Part shown: one piece after another, positions 1-5,865 of the stretch
Numbering within the stretch: the first letter of the stretch is position 1
How the letters are laid out: each line of letters opens with the position of its first letter
NCBI GenBank assembly: GCA_002499705.1
Contig: DAMU01000005.1
Span: forward strand, 1-9,351
DNA length: 9,351 nucleotides
DNA from: Euryarchaeota archaeon UBA91
GTDB taxonomy: Archaea > Thermoplasmatota > Poseidoniia > Poseidoniales > Poseidoniaceae
Reading direction: 5' to 3'
The notes under the pieces: model-generated
Database searches by the model: none
What the model was told of the DNA's origin: nothing
The model's input: the letters and a program-made list of their open reading frames with translations, nothing else
Translations under genes and position numbers: made by a program

Positions 1-617
1 AGTAAAGTAAATCCATACAAAGGGGGTGGGACAAAATGGGTTCGTTCAGGATTTTCTCTCTGCAGCCCGAGAGTATGACGACGAGCTTTGAACTTGAGTG
101 CAGAATGTTCTCCACGGGAAACAACAAATCCTTCCAACAAACCGTCTTGACGGCACTCTTCAATCCAGTGAACTCTGTCTTCTTCATCTAAGTTGAGGAA
201 TGTATCGAGTTTTCCAATCTGCTCTGCAAATTGTTCGCTGGTGAGTAAAGTAAAGTCGCTACGAAGCCTTCGCATTTGCCTACGCAGTAATTCATGGTCG
301 CAGATTATGAGCGCTTTTTGATGCAGATATTCTGGTTTGTCGTCCGAAACAAGAACCCAAGTAGGCTCTCTTCTTGGTAAAACTGAAACAATGGATAAAC
401 CCTCAACATCGTATGCTCTCCAGTCTAAGGCACTCATTGCCATCAAGTCACCAGTGCCGCTTTTCAATGCTTGAATGGCAGATTCGATGTGTGGAAGTTG
501 GCTCAATTTGAAATCAAACTCTTTACGATTTGTTTCGATACTGCGCTCGATTTGAAGACGTACACCGTCGTTACGAGATGCCGTAGTAAGGACTTCCAAT
601 CGAATCCTTTCAGACAA
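1..617 (-). CDS. hemC: Divergent porphobilinogen deaminase-like (HemC-like) protein, 3' end outside window
   Basis: The visible 205 residues resemble domains 1 and 2 of hydroxymethylbilane synthase (HemC), which joins four porphobilinogens into the linear tetrapyrrole precursor of heme and siroheme. Matching points are the N-terminus MSERIRLEVLTTASRND (HemC: RIxTRxS), GDLMAMSALDW at residues 56-66 (HemC DLAVHSxKDVP; the catalytic Asp would be D65), EGLSIVSVLPRREPTWVLVS at 72-91 (HemC xxAVLPREDPRDALVS) and LLRRQMRRL at 110-118 (HemC SSLRRQxQL). The substrate-contacting TRGD and GGKGLF segments are missing and the Lys before the Asp is Leu. The domain that would carry the cofactor-binding Cys lies beyond the window. 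The start chosen is TTG at 617, because GAGGTG lies 5 nt upstream and HemC homology begins there; GTG at 620 or 647 are alternatives. It is divergent from the prenyl synthase gene. It may be an active but fast-evolving HemC or a paralogue with another role. Confidence 0.5.
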   Translation of the reverse strand, partial: MSERIRLEVLTTASRNDGVRLQIERSIETNRKEFDFKLSQLPHIESAIQALKSGTGDLMAMSALDWRAYDVEGLSIVSVLPRREPTWVLVSDDKPEYLHQKALIICDHELLRRQMRRLRSDFTLLTSEQFAEQIGKLDTFLNLDEEDRVHWIEECRQDGLLEGFVVSRGEHSALKFKARRHTLGLQRENPERTHFVPPPLYGFTL

Positions 618-622
618 CACAT

Positions 623-628
623 CACCTC
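623..628 (-). promoter_or_regulatory. Shine-Dalgarno site for the HemC-like gene
   Basis: On the minus strand GAGGTG stands 5 nt before the TTG at 617. It is complementary to the conserved CACCUC near the 3' end of archaeal 16S rRNA. It decides the start in favour of TTG 617 over the GTG at 620, which is only 2 nt away, or the GTG at 647, which has no such site. Confidence 0.55.
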
Positions 629-635
629 GGCGAGG
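625..635. repeat. Perfect 5-bp inverted repeat with 1-bp centre (possible operator)
   Basis: CCTCG-G-CGAGG is a perfect 11-bp palindrome lying over the ribosome binding site of the HemC-like gene. The loop is too small for an RNA hairpin, so if it functions it would be as a DNA half-site pair for a dimeric regulator. It could equally be a chance by-product of the SD sequence. Confidence 0.2.
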
Positions 636-670
636 ATGACTCCTCACATTACAAGGCCGGAGACTACGGG

Positions 671-677
671 TTAAGAA
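671..677. promoter_or_regulatory. Candidate A/T-rich core promoter element in the divergent spacer
   Basis: In the 81-bp spacer between the HemC-like gene and the prenyl synthase gene, TTAAGAA is the clearest A/T-rich stretch. Its centre is 25 nt upstream of ATG 699, where a TATA box sits for a leaderless archaeal transcript. The prenyl synthase has no convincing Shine-Dalgarno site, which fits leaderless expression. For the leftward gene the same box would give a leader of roughly 30 nt containing the GAGGTG site. The match to the archaeal TATA consensus is weak. Confidence 0.25.
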
Positions 678-698
678 GGACACCCTTGTGGGGATAGT

Positions 699-1682
699 AT
701 GGCGGGCATTGTGATTGGGGCGAGTGACCGCCTAGAATCAATGAGGCTGCTGGTCGATGCAGAACTTGAATCGCTCATCGAAAATGAAATCGAGAGTGGT
801 TCAGGGCAAGTGGCTGAACTTTGTGGCTCCGTTCTTCTCGCAGGAGGAAAGCGACTTCGCCCTCTGCTTATTCTACTCGCTCATGAAATTGCGGGTGGCA
901 CAGACATCGAGCAGATTATGCCCCTTGCTTTAGCGTCTGAAATGATTCACACCGCTACTCTTGTTCATGATGATATCAATGATGAGGCGTCCCATCGCAG
1001 AGGAGTTGAAACGATCCATTCACGGGTTGGCCTACCTAAAGCAGTCATTGCAGGAGATTGGCTCTTCACCAAAGGTTTCGGTCTTGGTGGATGCTATGAA
1101 GAGAAAATCGTTCGGATTTTAGCTCAATATTGTGCGGATCTTGCTGTTTCTGAATTTGAACAACTCGACCATGTATTGGACTTGACAACTTCTCCAGAGG
1201 ACTATCTTCGAATTGTAAGAGGTAAAACTGCCGGTCCTTTTGGTGCAGGATGCTATGCTGCTGGTTTAATTGCTGGACTTTCTGATGAACAAGCCGTTTC
1301 CCTCAAACACTTTGGAATGGAACTCGGAATTGCTTTCCAATTGGTTGACGATTTACTTGATTTGCGTGGAGATGAGCGCATGGGTAAACCCCGAGGAGCA
1401 GACGTCATCGAAGGCAAGATGACGCTACCTCTCATACATGCTCTTACCCTGTCTCATGGAACACAGCGAGTAAGGCTTGCAGAACTGATTGAAGACTTTT
1501 CAGATGAGGATTTTGACGAATTAATGACTTTATTGAATCGCTCTGATAGCATGAAGTATACCGAAATTCTTGTTAAAAATCATCTTGAACGAGCCGTATC
1601 AAATCTTGATACGTTTGTCGACAGCGATGCGAAAAGGCATATGATTGGTATTACAGATTACGTGATGAATCGTCACATGTGA
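699..1682 (+). CDS. idsA: trans-polyprenyl diphosphate synthase (geranylgeranyl or longer-chain)
   Basis: A 327-residue soluble type I prenyltransferase that condenses isopentenyl diphosphate units onto an allylic diphosphate, supplying archaeal lipid or quinone chains. Visible family motifs are GGKRLRP at 49-55 (pyrophosphate binding), the first Asp-rich motif DDIND at 91-95 followed by EASHRRG, RGKTAGPF at 174-181, the second Asp-rich motif DDLLD at 217-221 in FQLVDDLLD, and GKPRGADVIEGKMTLPL at 229-245. All Mg-binding Asp residues are present and the length is normal. The residues before the first motif are HTATLVH, with Ala at the fifth position and no aromatic residue. That resembles longer-chain IspB-type enzymes more than short-chain synthases, so product length is uncertain and the symbol is provisional. 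The start ATG has no evident Shine-Dalgarno site and may be leaderless. Its stop overlaps the ribosome binding site of the reductase gene, so the two are probably co-transcribed and translationally coupled. Confidence 0.9.
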   Translation: MAGIVIGASDRLESMRLLVDAELESLIENEIESGSGQVAELCGSVLLAGGKRLRPLLILLAHEIAGGTDIEQIMPLALASEMIHTATLVHDDINDEASHRRGVETIHSRVGLPKAVIAGDWLFTKGFGLGGCYEEKIVRILAQYCADLAVSEFEQLDHVLDLTTSPEDYLRIVRGKTAGPFGAGCYAAGLIAGLSDEQAVSLKHFGMELGIAFQLVDDLLDLRGDERMGKPRGADVIEGKMTLPLIHALTLSHGTQRVRLAELIEDFSDEDFDELMTLLNRSDSMKYTEILVKNHLERAVSNLDTFVDSDAKRHMIGITDYVMNRHM

Positions 1683-1686
1683 GGTG
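1681..1686 (+). promoter_or_regulatory. Shine-Dalgarno site setting the reductase start at TTG 1693
   Basis: GAGGTG lies exactly 6 nt before TTG 1693 and overlaps the TGA stop (1680-1682) of the prenyl synthase gene. The upstream in-frame GTG at 1684 is part of this site itself and is therefore an unlikely start. The same GAGGTG-N6 arrangement precedes mutL. Confidence 0.65.
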
Positions 1687-1692
1687 TTTATT

Positions 1693-2790
1693 TTGGAATC
1701 ATACGATTATCAGTTGATAGTGATTGGAGGAGGTCCTGCAGGTAGTACAGTTGCTCGCTATGCAGCGGAAGGTGGTGTGAAAGTTCTCGTTGTCGATGGC
1801 CGAGACCCCATCGGCTCTCCACTGCAATGTGGAGAACTCGTACCTTCAAACGATGAGATGCGACGCTTATGCCCCGACGTTCCAGATATGGATGATTTGT
1901 TCAAAACCCCAGACCATGCCATCTCTCGACATTCAACAAAAATGCACTTAGTCCCCCCTTCTGGAAAACCACTGAAATTTGATTTTGACGGATATGTCCT
2001 CAATCGAGTAGCGCATGATGAGTTCCTCGTTGATTTAGCCAAAGAGGCCGGTGCGAATTTCATGACCAATTCTCGCGTTGACCGAGTCGAAGATCACACG
2101 GTTATTTTGAGAGATGGGACGACATTAACCGCACAGGTCATTGCTGATGCAGGGGGTCATAATGGTCCTATTCGAAGAGAATATTGGGATGAAAAATCCG
2201 TGAAAATTCCAGTCAAATTCGCCCTCATGGATGGCGATTTTGGTGATGCAGTTGAACTTCATTTTGGTTCGATGGCTCCGGGTGGATACGCTTGGATGTT
2301 CCCGAAAGGTCAAGGGGCCAACATCGGATTAGGTATTCAAAAAAGTTTCAGTAAAGGGAAATCACTTAACGAGTTTACAGAAGAGTTTCTTTCAAAGTAT
2401 GATGGAGAAATCACGTTTAATGGGGCGGGTTCCTTACCCATGTCAGGTACACTGAAACGCTTCGTTAAGGGGCATTACATGCTTGTTGGTGATTCGGCTG
2501 GTATGGTCTTACCGTCGAATGGCGCTGGTATTACTATTGCAATGATTGGCGGCCGAATTGCCGGACAGGTCATCTCGGAACATCTCGAAAAGGGTACGCC
2601 TCTCGAAGAATACGAGAAGCGATGGAAGAAGCAAATGGGCAAAGTCATGCTTAATTCAAAGCGTTCGTTCAAGATTGGTAGTATGATGTTTCGCCTGCCA
2701 GATTGGATACTCAATATGATGTTTAATCCGTTAACCAAGGGAATTATTTGGCGAGCAGTTACCTGTCGTAGAATGTTTTGGCTCGTTTAG
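1693..2790 (+). CDS. Geranylgeranyl reductase family FAD-dependent oxidoreductase
   Basis: A 365-residue flavoprotein of the archaeal geranylgeranyl reductase family (p-hydroxybenzoate hydroxylase fold), which hydrogenates double bonds of prenyl chains in membrane lipids or quinones. Evidence: a dinucleotide-binding GGGPAG at 12-17 near the N-terminus, an acidic ribose-binding end of strand 2 (VVDGRD), the family hallmark QCGE at 45-48 with the active-site Cys46, PGGYAWMFPKG at 196-206, and the second FAD motif GDSAGMVLPSNGAG at 266-279. The usual GADG segment reads DAGG here (about residues 152-155), a small deviation. No signal peptide is seen. The C-terminal segment (MMFRLPDWILNMMF) is hydrophobic and may touch the membrane. 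TTG 1693 is preferred because of the GAGGTG six bases ahead and because relatives begin just before the FAD fold; GTG 1684 would add three residues. It lies directly behind the prenyl synthase gene, a fitting pathway partner. Confidence 0.88.
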   Translation: MESYDYQLIVIGGGPAGSTVARYAAEGGVKVLVVDGRDPIGSPLQCGELVPSNDEMRRLCPDVPDMDDLFKTPDHAISRHSTKMHLVPPSGKPLKFDFDGYVLNRVAHDEFLVDLAKEAGANFMTNSRVDRVEDHTVILRDGTTLTAQVIADAGGHNGPIRREYWDEKSVKIPVKFALMDGDFGDAVELHFGSMAPGGYAWMFPKGQGANIGLGIQKSFSKGKSLNEFTEEFLSKYDGEITFNGAGSLPMSGTLKRFVKGHYMLVGDSAGMVLPSNGAGITIAMIGGRIAGQVISEHLEKGTPLEEYEKRWKKQMGKVMLNSKRSFKIGSMMFRLPDWILNMMFNPLTKGIIWRAVTCRRMFWLV

Positions 2791-2793
2791 AAA

Positions 2794-2806
2794 CAGAGTC
2801 GCTCTG
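2794..2806 (+). terminator. Short hairpin after the reductase gene, weak terminator candidate
   Basis: CAGAG-TCG-CTCTG forms a 5-bp stem with a 3-nt loop starting 4 nt after the reductase stop, followed 14 nt later by TTTTT (2821-2825). The stem is short and not directly joined to the T-run. No clear TATA box was found in the remainder of this 83-bp spacer, so the pilin gene may be read through from the lipid genes. Confidence 0.25.
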
Positions 2807-2864
2807 CTGAAGTCATTCGATTTTTGGCAAAGTTTGCGGTTGATTCAAGACCTATCGTCGCTAC

Positions 2865-2869
2865 AGGTG
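2865..2869 (+). promoter_or_regulatory. Shine-Dalgarno site of the pilin-like gene
   Basis: AGGTG stands 4 nt before ATG 2874. It supports this ATG, which also keeps the basic leader needed for prepilin processing. A second GGAGGT at 2887-2892 lies inside the coding region and has no usable start behind it. Confidence 0.45.
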
Positions 2870-2873
2870 TTCC

Positions 2874-3371
2874 ATGCGCAACCTTCGGAGGTCGTCCAAC
2901 AACGAGGCTGTGAGCCCCGTTATTGCTACAGTCCTCCTGCTTGCCATCACGGTTATGCTTTCGAGTATGGTCTTTGTTTTGATGCAAGGGGCACTCACGA
3001 CCGCAGAGAAACCAGCGGCACAAGCCACTGTTAGCGTTCGAGGTTTGTCCAACGGTTTCCACGTCATCCGAATGACTTCTTTGGACCAAACGATTGACCC
3101 AGCCAAGATTCAATTTGACCTCTCTCCTGAAAACCTCGATGATGGTGATCCCATTCGAGGTAAGGTGAGCGATAACGGTACATACGGCGTCATTGGTGCG
3201 AATGTTTCGTTCCATGATCGGGATGCCGGGTATTCAGTGAGTCAAGGAGATTATTTTGTCATTGACTCGACATCCGTTGGTTCAGACTCGGGTACATGGC
3301 GATTCAAGCTTGTCGATTTGTCGACAAACTCAGTTTTAGTCAGCGTGATATTACCTCCAATCGAGGCGTAG
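2874..3371 (+). CDS. Archaeal type IV pilin-like secreted protein
   Basis: A 165-residue protein with the archaeal pilin N-terminal signature: a short basic leader (MRNLRRSSNNE, residues 1-11), then AVSPVIATVLLLAITVML from residue 12, continuing hydrophobic to about residue 37. Proteins of this class are cut by a PibD/EppA-type prepilin peptidase, probably just before Ala12. The hydrophobic helix then remains as the assembly core of a surface filament or as a membrane anchor. The remaining ~125 residues are polar, rich in Ser, Asp, Gly and Val, and probably beta-structured; no specific domain is recognised there. No Cys is seen in the mature part. No other pilus assembly gene (ATPase, TadC-like protein, peptidase) is in the window, so the filament system, if any, is encoded elsewhere. 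The stop TAG abuts the stop of moaA on the opposite strand with zero spacing. Confidence 0.8.
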   Translation: MRNLRRSSNNEAVSPVIATVLLLAITVMLSSMVFVLMQGALTTAEKPAAQATVSVRGLSNGFHVIRMTSLDQTIDPAKIQFDLSPENLDDGDPIRGKVSDNGTYGVIGANVSFHDRDAGYSVSQGDYFVIDSTSVGSDSGTWRFKLVDLSTNSVLVSVILPPIEA

Positions 3372-4376
3372 TTAGCCGCCGATGAAGGACATCTCGACAG
3401 GTTGTCTTTTTTCTTTGAGTTGATTTCTTAATTCAGAATACTTATCTCCTCGATATGTCCAAATGTCACGAATAATTTGGCCTATTTCCAGTTCATTTGC
3501 ACCAAAACGGAGGATTCCCCTTAGGTCGTAACCCTGCTCTGAAAAGAGACATGTATACAACGAACCGTGTGCGGAAAGGCGTGCCCGAGAACAATCTCCA
3601 CAGAAGGGTTTGGTGACTGATTCAATGAATCCAACAGTAGAGCCATTGACAAGTCGCCATAACCGTGCAACATCAGAAGGATGCTCAGCCTTTCTTGGCT
3701 CGAGAGGCCCCAAGTGGTTTCGGAGAATTTCTCTCATTTCTTTTCCACTGATGACAGCATCAAGGTTCCAATTATTTGTCGTTCCAACGTCCATGAATTC
3801 AATGAATCGAACCGGAACTCTTCTCTCCATACAGGCTTTGGTCATTGGGACAATCTGAGATTCATTCACGCCTTTCTTAACGACGCAGTTCACTTTGACT
3901 GGAAGGCCTATTTCTTGGGCTAAATCAATGCCTTCAAAAATTTGCTTCGGTGTATTGTTGCTGTCTGTTATTGTTTGGAAGAGGTCTTCTTCGACAGCAT
4001 CAAGACTTACAGTGACTCGGTTTAAACCGCTTTTGAGTAACATCTCAGCATTTCGTTTCAAAAGTACTCCGTTGGTAGTCATAGCAATGTCAAGGTCGGG
4101 GTCGAGGTCTCGCAATAATCCAATAAGCACGTGCAAGTCTCGCCTCAGCAATGGCTCACCACCAGTTATTCTCACCTTAGCAAGACCTAACGGCAGCAGA
4201 GAGGCAACCACTTTCGCCATTTCCTCATAACTCAAGATTTCTTCTTTGGCCAAAAAAGTGTGACCAGGTCCAAATTTGTCTCTCGGCATGCAATATGTGC
4301 ATCGGAAATTGCATCGATCCGTAATCGAGATTCGCAGGTCCCTTAGGGGGCGTCCCAGTGAATCCTGCAGTGACAT
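3372..4376 (-). CDS. moaA: GTP 3',8-cyclase MoaA (molybdenum cofactor biosynthesis)
   Basis: A 334-residue radical SAM enzyme that converts GTP to 3',8-cyclo-7,8-dihydro-GTP, the first step of molybdopterin synthesis (with MoaC). The N-terminal cluster motif CNFRCTYC gives C22, C26 and C29 (CX3CX2C); GGEPLLR follows at 72-78. The MoaA-specific C-terminal cluster CX2CX13C is complete (C259, C262, C276), and the chain ends in FIGG, the conserved Gly-Gly tail. The length fits the family. ATG 4376 gives the usual ~20 residues before the first Cys; the same frame stays open to 4511, but that extension has no homology and would run over the start of aroA. No Shine-Dalgarno site is seen, and an A/T-rich box centred about 27 nt upstream suggests a leaderless transcript. 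It is divergent from aroA and convergent with the pilin-like gene. No other moa or mob gene is nearby. Confidence 0.93.
   Translation of the reverse strand: MSLQDSLGRPLRDLRISITDRCNFRCTYCMPRDKFGPGHTFLAKEEILSYEEMAKVVASLLPLGLAKVRITGGEPLLRRDLHVLIGLLRDLDPDLDIAMTTNGVLLKRNAEMLLKSGLNRVTVSLDAVEEDLFQTITDSNNTPKQIFEGIDLAQEIGLPVKVNCVVKKGVNESQIVPMTKACMERRVPVRFIEFMDVGTTNNWNLDAVISGKEMREILRNHLGPLEPRKAEHPSDVARLWRLVNGSTVGFIESVTKPFCGDCSRARLSAHGSLYTCLFSEQGYDLRGILRFGANELEIGQIIRDIWTYRGDKYSELRNQLKEKRQPVEMSFIGG
3407..3416 (+). terminator. Oligo-T tract, candidate terminator for the pilin-like gene inside moaA
   Basis: TTTTTTCTTT begins 36 nt past the pilin stop. Archaeal RNA polymerase can terminate at such oligo(U) tracts without a hairpin. 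With no intergenic spacer here, a termination signal must fall within the 3' end of moaA, and this is the nearest strong candidate. It encodes Lys/Glu-rich codons of MoaA on the other strand, so chance is a real alternative. Confidence 0.35.
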
Positions 4377-4399
4377 CAGCAACGCTATGCGTATTCGGC

Positions 4400-4407
4400 T
4401 TTTTATT
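4400..4407. promoter_or_regulatory. A/T-rich box in the moaA/aroA divergent spacer, possible bidirectional core promoter
   Basis: TTTTTATT (AATAAAAA on the minus strand) is the only strong A/T block in the 70-bp spacer. Its centre is about 27 nt upstream of the moaA ATG at 4376, right for a leaderless transcript. Rightward, a start site about 25 nt on would fall near 4429, immediately before the aroA ribosome binding site at 4431-4436. Confidence 0.4.
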
Positions 4408-4430
4408 CTTGCAAGGGTTGATGGGTGTTT

Positions 4431-4436
4431 GGAGGT
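4431..4436 (+). promoter_or_regulatory. Shine-Dalgarno site of aroA
   Basis: GGAGGT lies 10 nt before ATG 4447, which is in frame with AroA; the ATG at 4440 is out of frame. A weaker AGAGGT at 4453-4458 lies 3 nt ahead of an in-frame GTG at 4462, which would shorten the protein by five residues. Confidence 0.5.
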
Positions 4437-4446
4437 TGCATGGAGC

Positions 4447-5865
4447 ATGGCGAGAGGTCCGGTGGAGCGCAAAAGCGCATCTCGCGTTGGAGCTGAGATT
4501 CTTCGAATCAAGCCAAGAGCATCAGACTCCTCTGTAAGGTGGGCATTACCACCCTCGAAAAGTCACTTAATCCGAGCCCTTGCATTGTTTTCTCAATCCC
4601 ATCAAAAGGTCACACTTGACAACGTCGCTCATTCGGGAGAAGACGTTCGAGCGATGCGCAGTTGTCTTGCTCAGATGGGTGTTAAGTTCGAAGATTATGG
4701 CTCAAATGGAAACATACTTCGCCAGGGTGATGAGACTGGTTTTCAACCACATCCAGATGCGGTACAGTGGGTTCTTCATGGCGTGGGGCCTGAAGGATTC
4801 AAGCAGCCAGAAGGCGTGCTTAATGCCATGAATTCAGGCACAGCACTCCGGTTTTTAGCAGGTCTTGTTGCCCGCATAGAAGGTTCAGTCACATTCGATG
4901 GAGATCATTCATTACGCCAAAGAGATTCTGCTGCGATGTGGGATTCACTTCGACAGGCAGGTGTAGAGGTTTCTTCTGCTCAAGGAAAAGAACACTTGCC
5001 AGTTGTAGTTAAAGGTCCATGGAAAAAACTGCAACTCGAACAAGGAATTGATCTTGATATCAGTCGTTCAAGCCAACCCCTTTCATCATGGCTGCTGGCT
5101 TCATCGGCCTTACCATGCAAAGTTCAACTCAATCTCATTGGTAAAGGCGTTTCAAACCGTCATTCCAAACTAACCGCAAACATGGTTAGAATATCAGGGA
5201 GTGCAAACCAACTGGAATCAACGCAGTGTTCTCTTTCTCCATGGATTCCCCAATCTGAGGACACGTATTCTGTGCCAGGTGATGCTTCAATGGCATCATT
5301 TGCTATGCTTGCATCAAGTTGTCTGGATACGAAAATTGAACTTTCTGGCTGGCCTCAAGAAGATCAGGCAATCGGCCATGAAGTATTATTCAAATCCTCT
5401 ATAGAATGTGGAGTTAAGTGGTCTGGAGGAATTTTGGAAAGAATTGAAGCGCCCCATCCTGTTGAATTGAATGTAATTGATTCGAATGACATTTTACCCC
5501 CTCTAGCCGCATTGCTCAGTCTGGGTCCAGGTGGCCGGATTATCGGAGCACCCCACGCTGCTCACAAAGAAAGTAACAGACTCTCACGAACAGTAGAATT
5601 ACTCCAATTCTTTGGTCTACGAGCGTCATTACTCGATGATGGCATCGAAGTTGAAGGTGGTCAAACGCCAACTGCTCCAACGCATCCAGTCCCAACTTTT
5701 GGAGACCACCGTATATTCATGACCGCAGTACTTCTTGCATCTAAAACTGGAGGGGACGTTATTGGTCAAACCCTTCACCACGTTGCAGACGAGACGTTCT
5801 TACAGCGTTTAGAAGATGCAGGTGTTGGTATTGAAAAAGCAACATCGCCAGTTCTCGTAGATTAA
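4447..5865 (+). CDS. aroA: 3-phosphoshikimate 1-carboxyvinyltransferase (EPSP synthase)
   Basis: A 472-residue cytosolic enzyme of the shikimate pathway that transfers the enolpyruvyl group of phosphoenolpyruvate to shikimate 3-phosphate, on the way to chorismate and aromatic amino acids. Motifs in order: LPPSKSHLIRAL at 34-45 (family PxSKSxxxRAL), NSGTALRF at 129-136, LRQRDSAAMWDSL at 156-168, SRSSQPLSSWLL at 206-217, VPGDASMASF at 276-285, DSNDILPPLAALL at 345-357 with the expected acidic residue, HKESNR at 373-378 (family KE[ST]DR, so the Asp is Asn here), and TFGDHRIFMTAVL at 417-429. It is about 45 residues longer than typical AroA, from a ~30-residue N-terminal lead and an expanded stretch before NSGT. 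The open frame continues upstream to 4276 but there overlaps moaA. The stop shares TTAA with the mutL stop. Confidence 0.93.
   Translation: MARGPVERKSASRVGAEILRIKPRASDSSVRWALPPSKSHLIRALALFSQSHQKVTLDNVAHSGEDVRAMRSCLAQMGVKFEDYGSNGNILRQGDETGFQPHPDAVQWVLHGVGPEGFKQPEGVLNAMNSGTALRFLAGLVARIEGSVTFDGDHSLRQRDSAAMWDSLRQAGVEVSSAQGKEHLPVVVKGPWKKLQLEQGIDLDISRSSQPLSSWLLASSALPCKVQLNLIGKGVSNRHSKLTANMVRISGSANQLESTQCSLSPWIPQSEDTYSVPGDASMASFAMLASSCLDTKIELSGWPQEDQAIGHEVLFKSSIECGVKWSGGILERIEAPHPVELNVIDSNDILPPLAALLSLGPGGRIIGAPHAAHKESNRLSRTVELLQFFGLRASLLDDGIEVEGGQTPTAPTHPVPTFGDHRIFMTAVLLASKTGGDVIGQTLHHVADETFLQRLEDAGVGIEKATSPVLVD

Noticed and set aside
1..254. Direct repeat AGTAAAGTAAA at 1-11 and 244-254
   Set aside because: Both copies lie in the HemC-like coding frame (FTL codons); the repeat is short, low in complexity and has no third copy or regular spacing.
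471..674. Plus-strand open frame of 67 codons
   Set aside because: It lies antisense to the HemC-like coding region, has no recognisable motif and no ribosome binding site.
2887..2892. GGAGGT inside the pilin-like gene as a ribosome binding site
   Set aside because: No in-frame start lies at a usable distance, and starting downstream would remove the basic leader.
2787..3215. Minus-strand open frame of 142 codons opposite the pilin-like gene
   Set aside because: The plus-strand product has a clear prepilin signature; the antisense product has no recognisable domain or start signal.
4276..4446. Upstream extension of the aroA frame by 57 residues
   Set aside because: It is antisense to the conserved MoaA radical SAM N-terminus and has no AroA homology; ATG 4447 has a GGAGGT ahead of it.
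4377..4511. Upstream extension of the moaA frame by 45 residues
   Set aside because: The extra residues show no MoaA homology, would overlap the start of aroA on the other strand, and the ATG at 4376 gives the normal distance to the first cluster Cys.
4831..4854. Possible glyphosate-tolerant type of AroA active site (NSGTALRF)
   Set aside because: The key Gly is retained and NSGT variants are ordinary in archaeal and Gram-positive enzymes, so no tolerance can be read from this.
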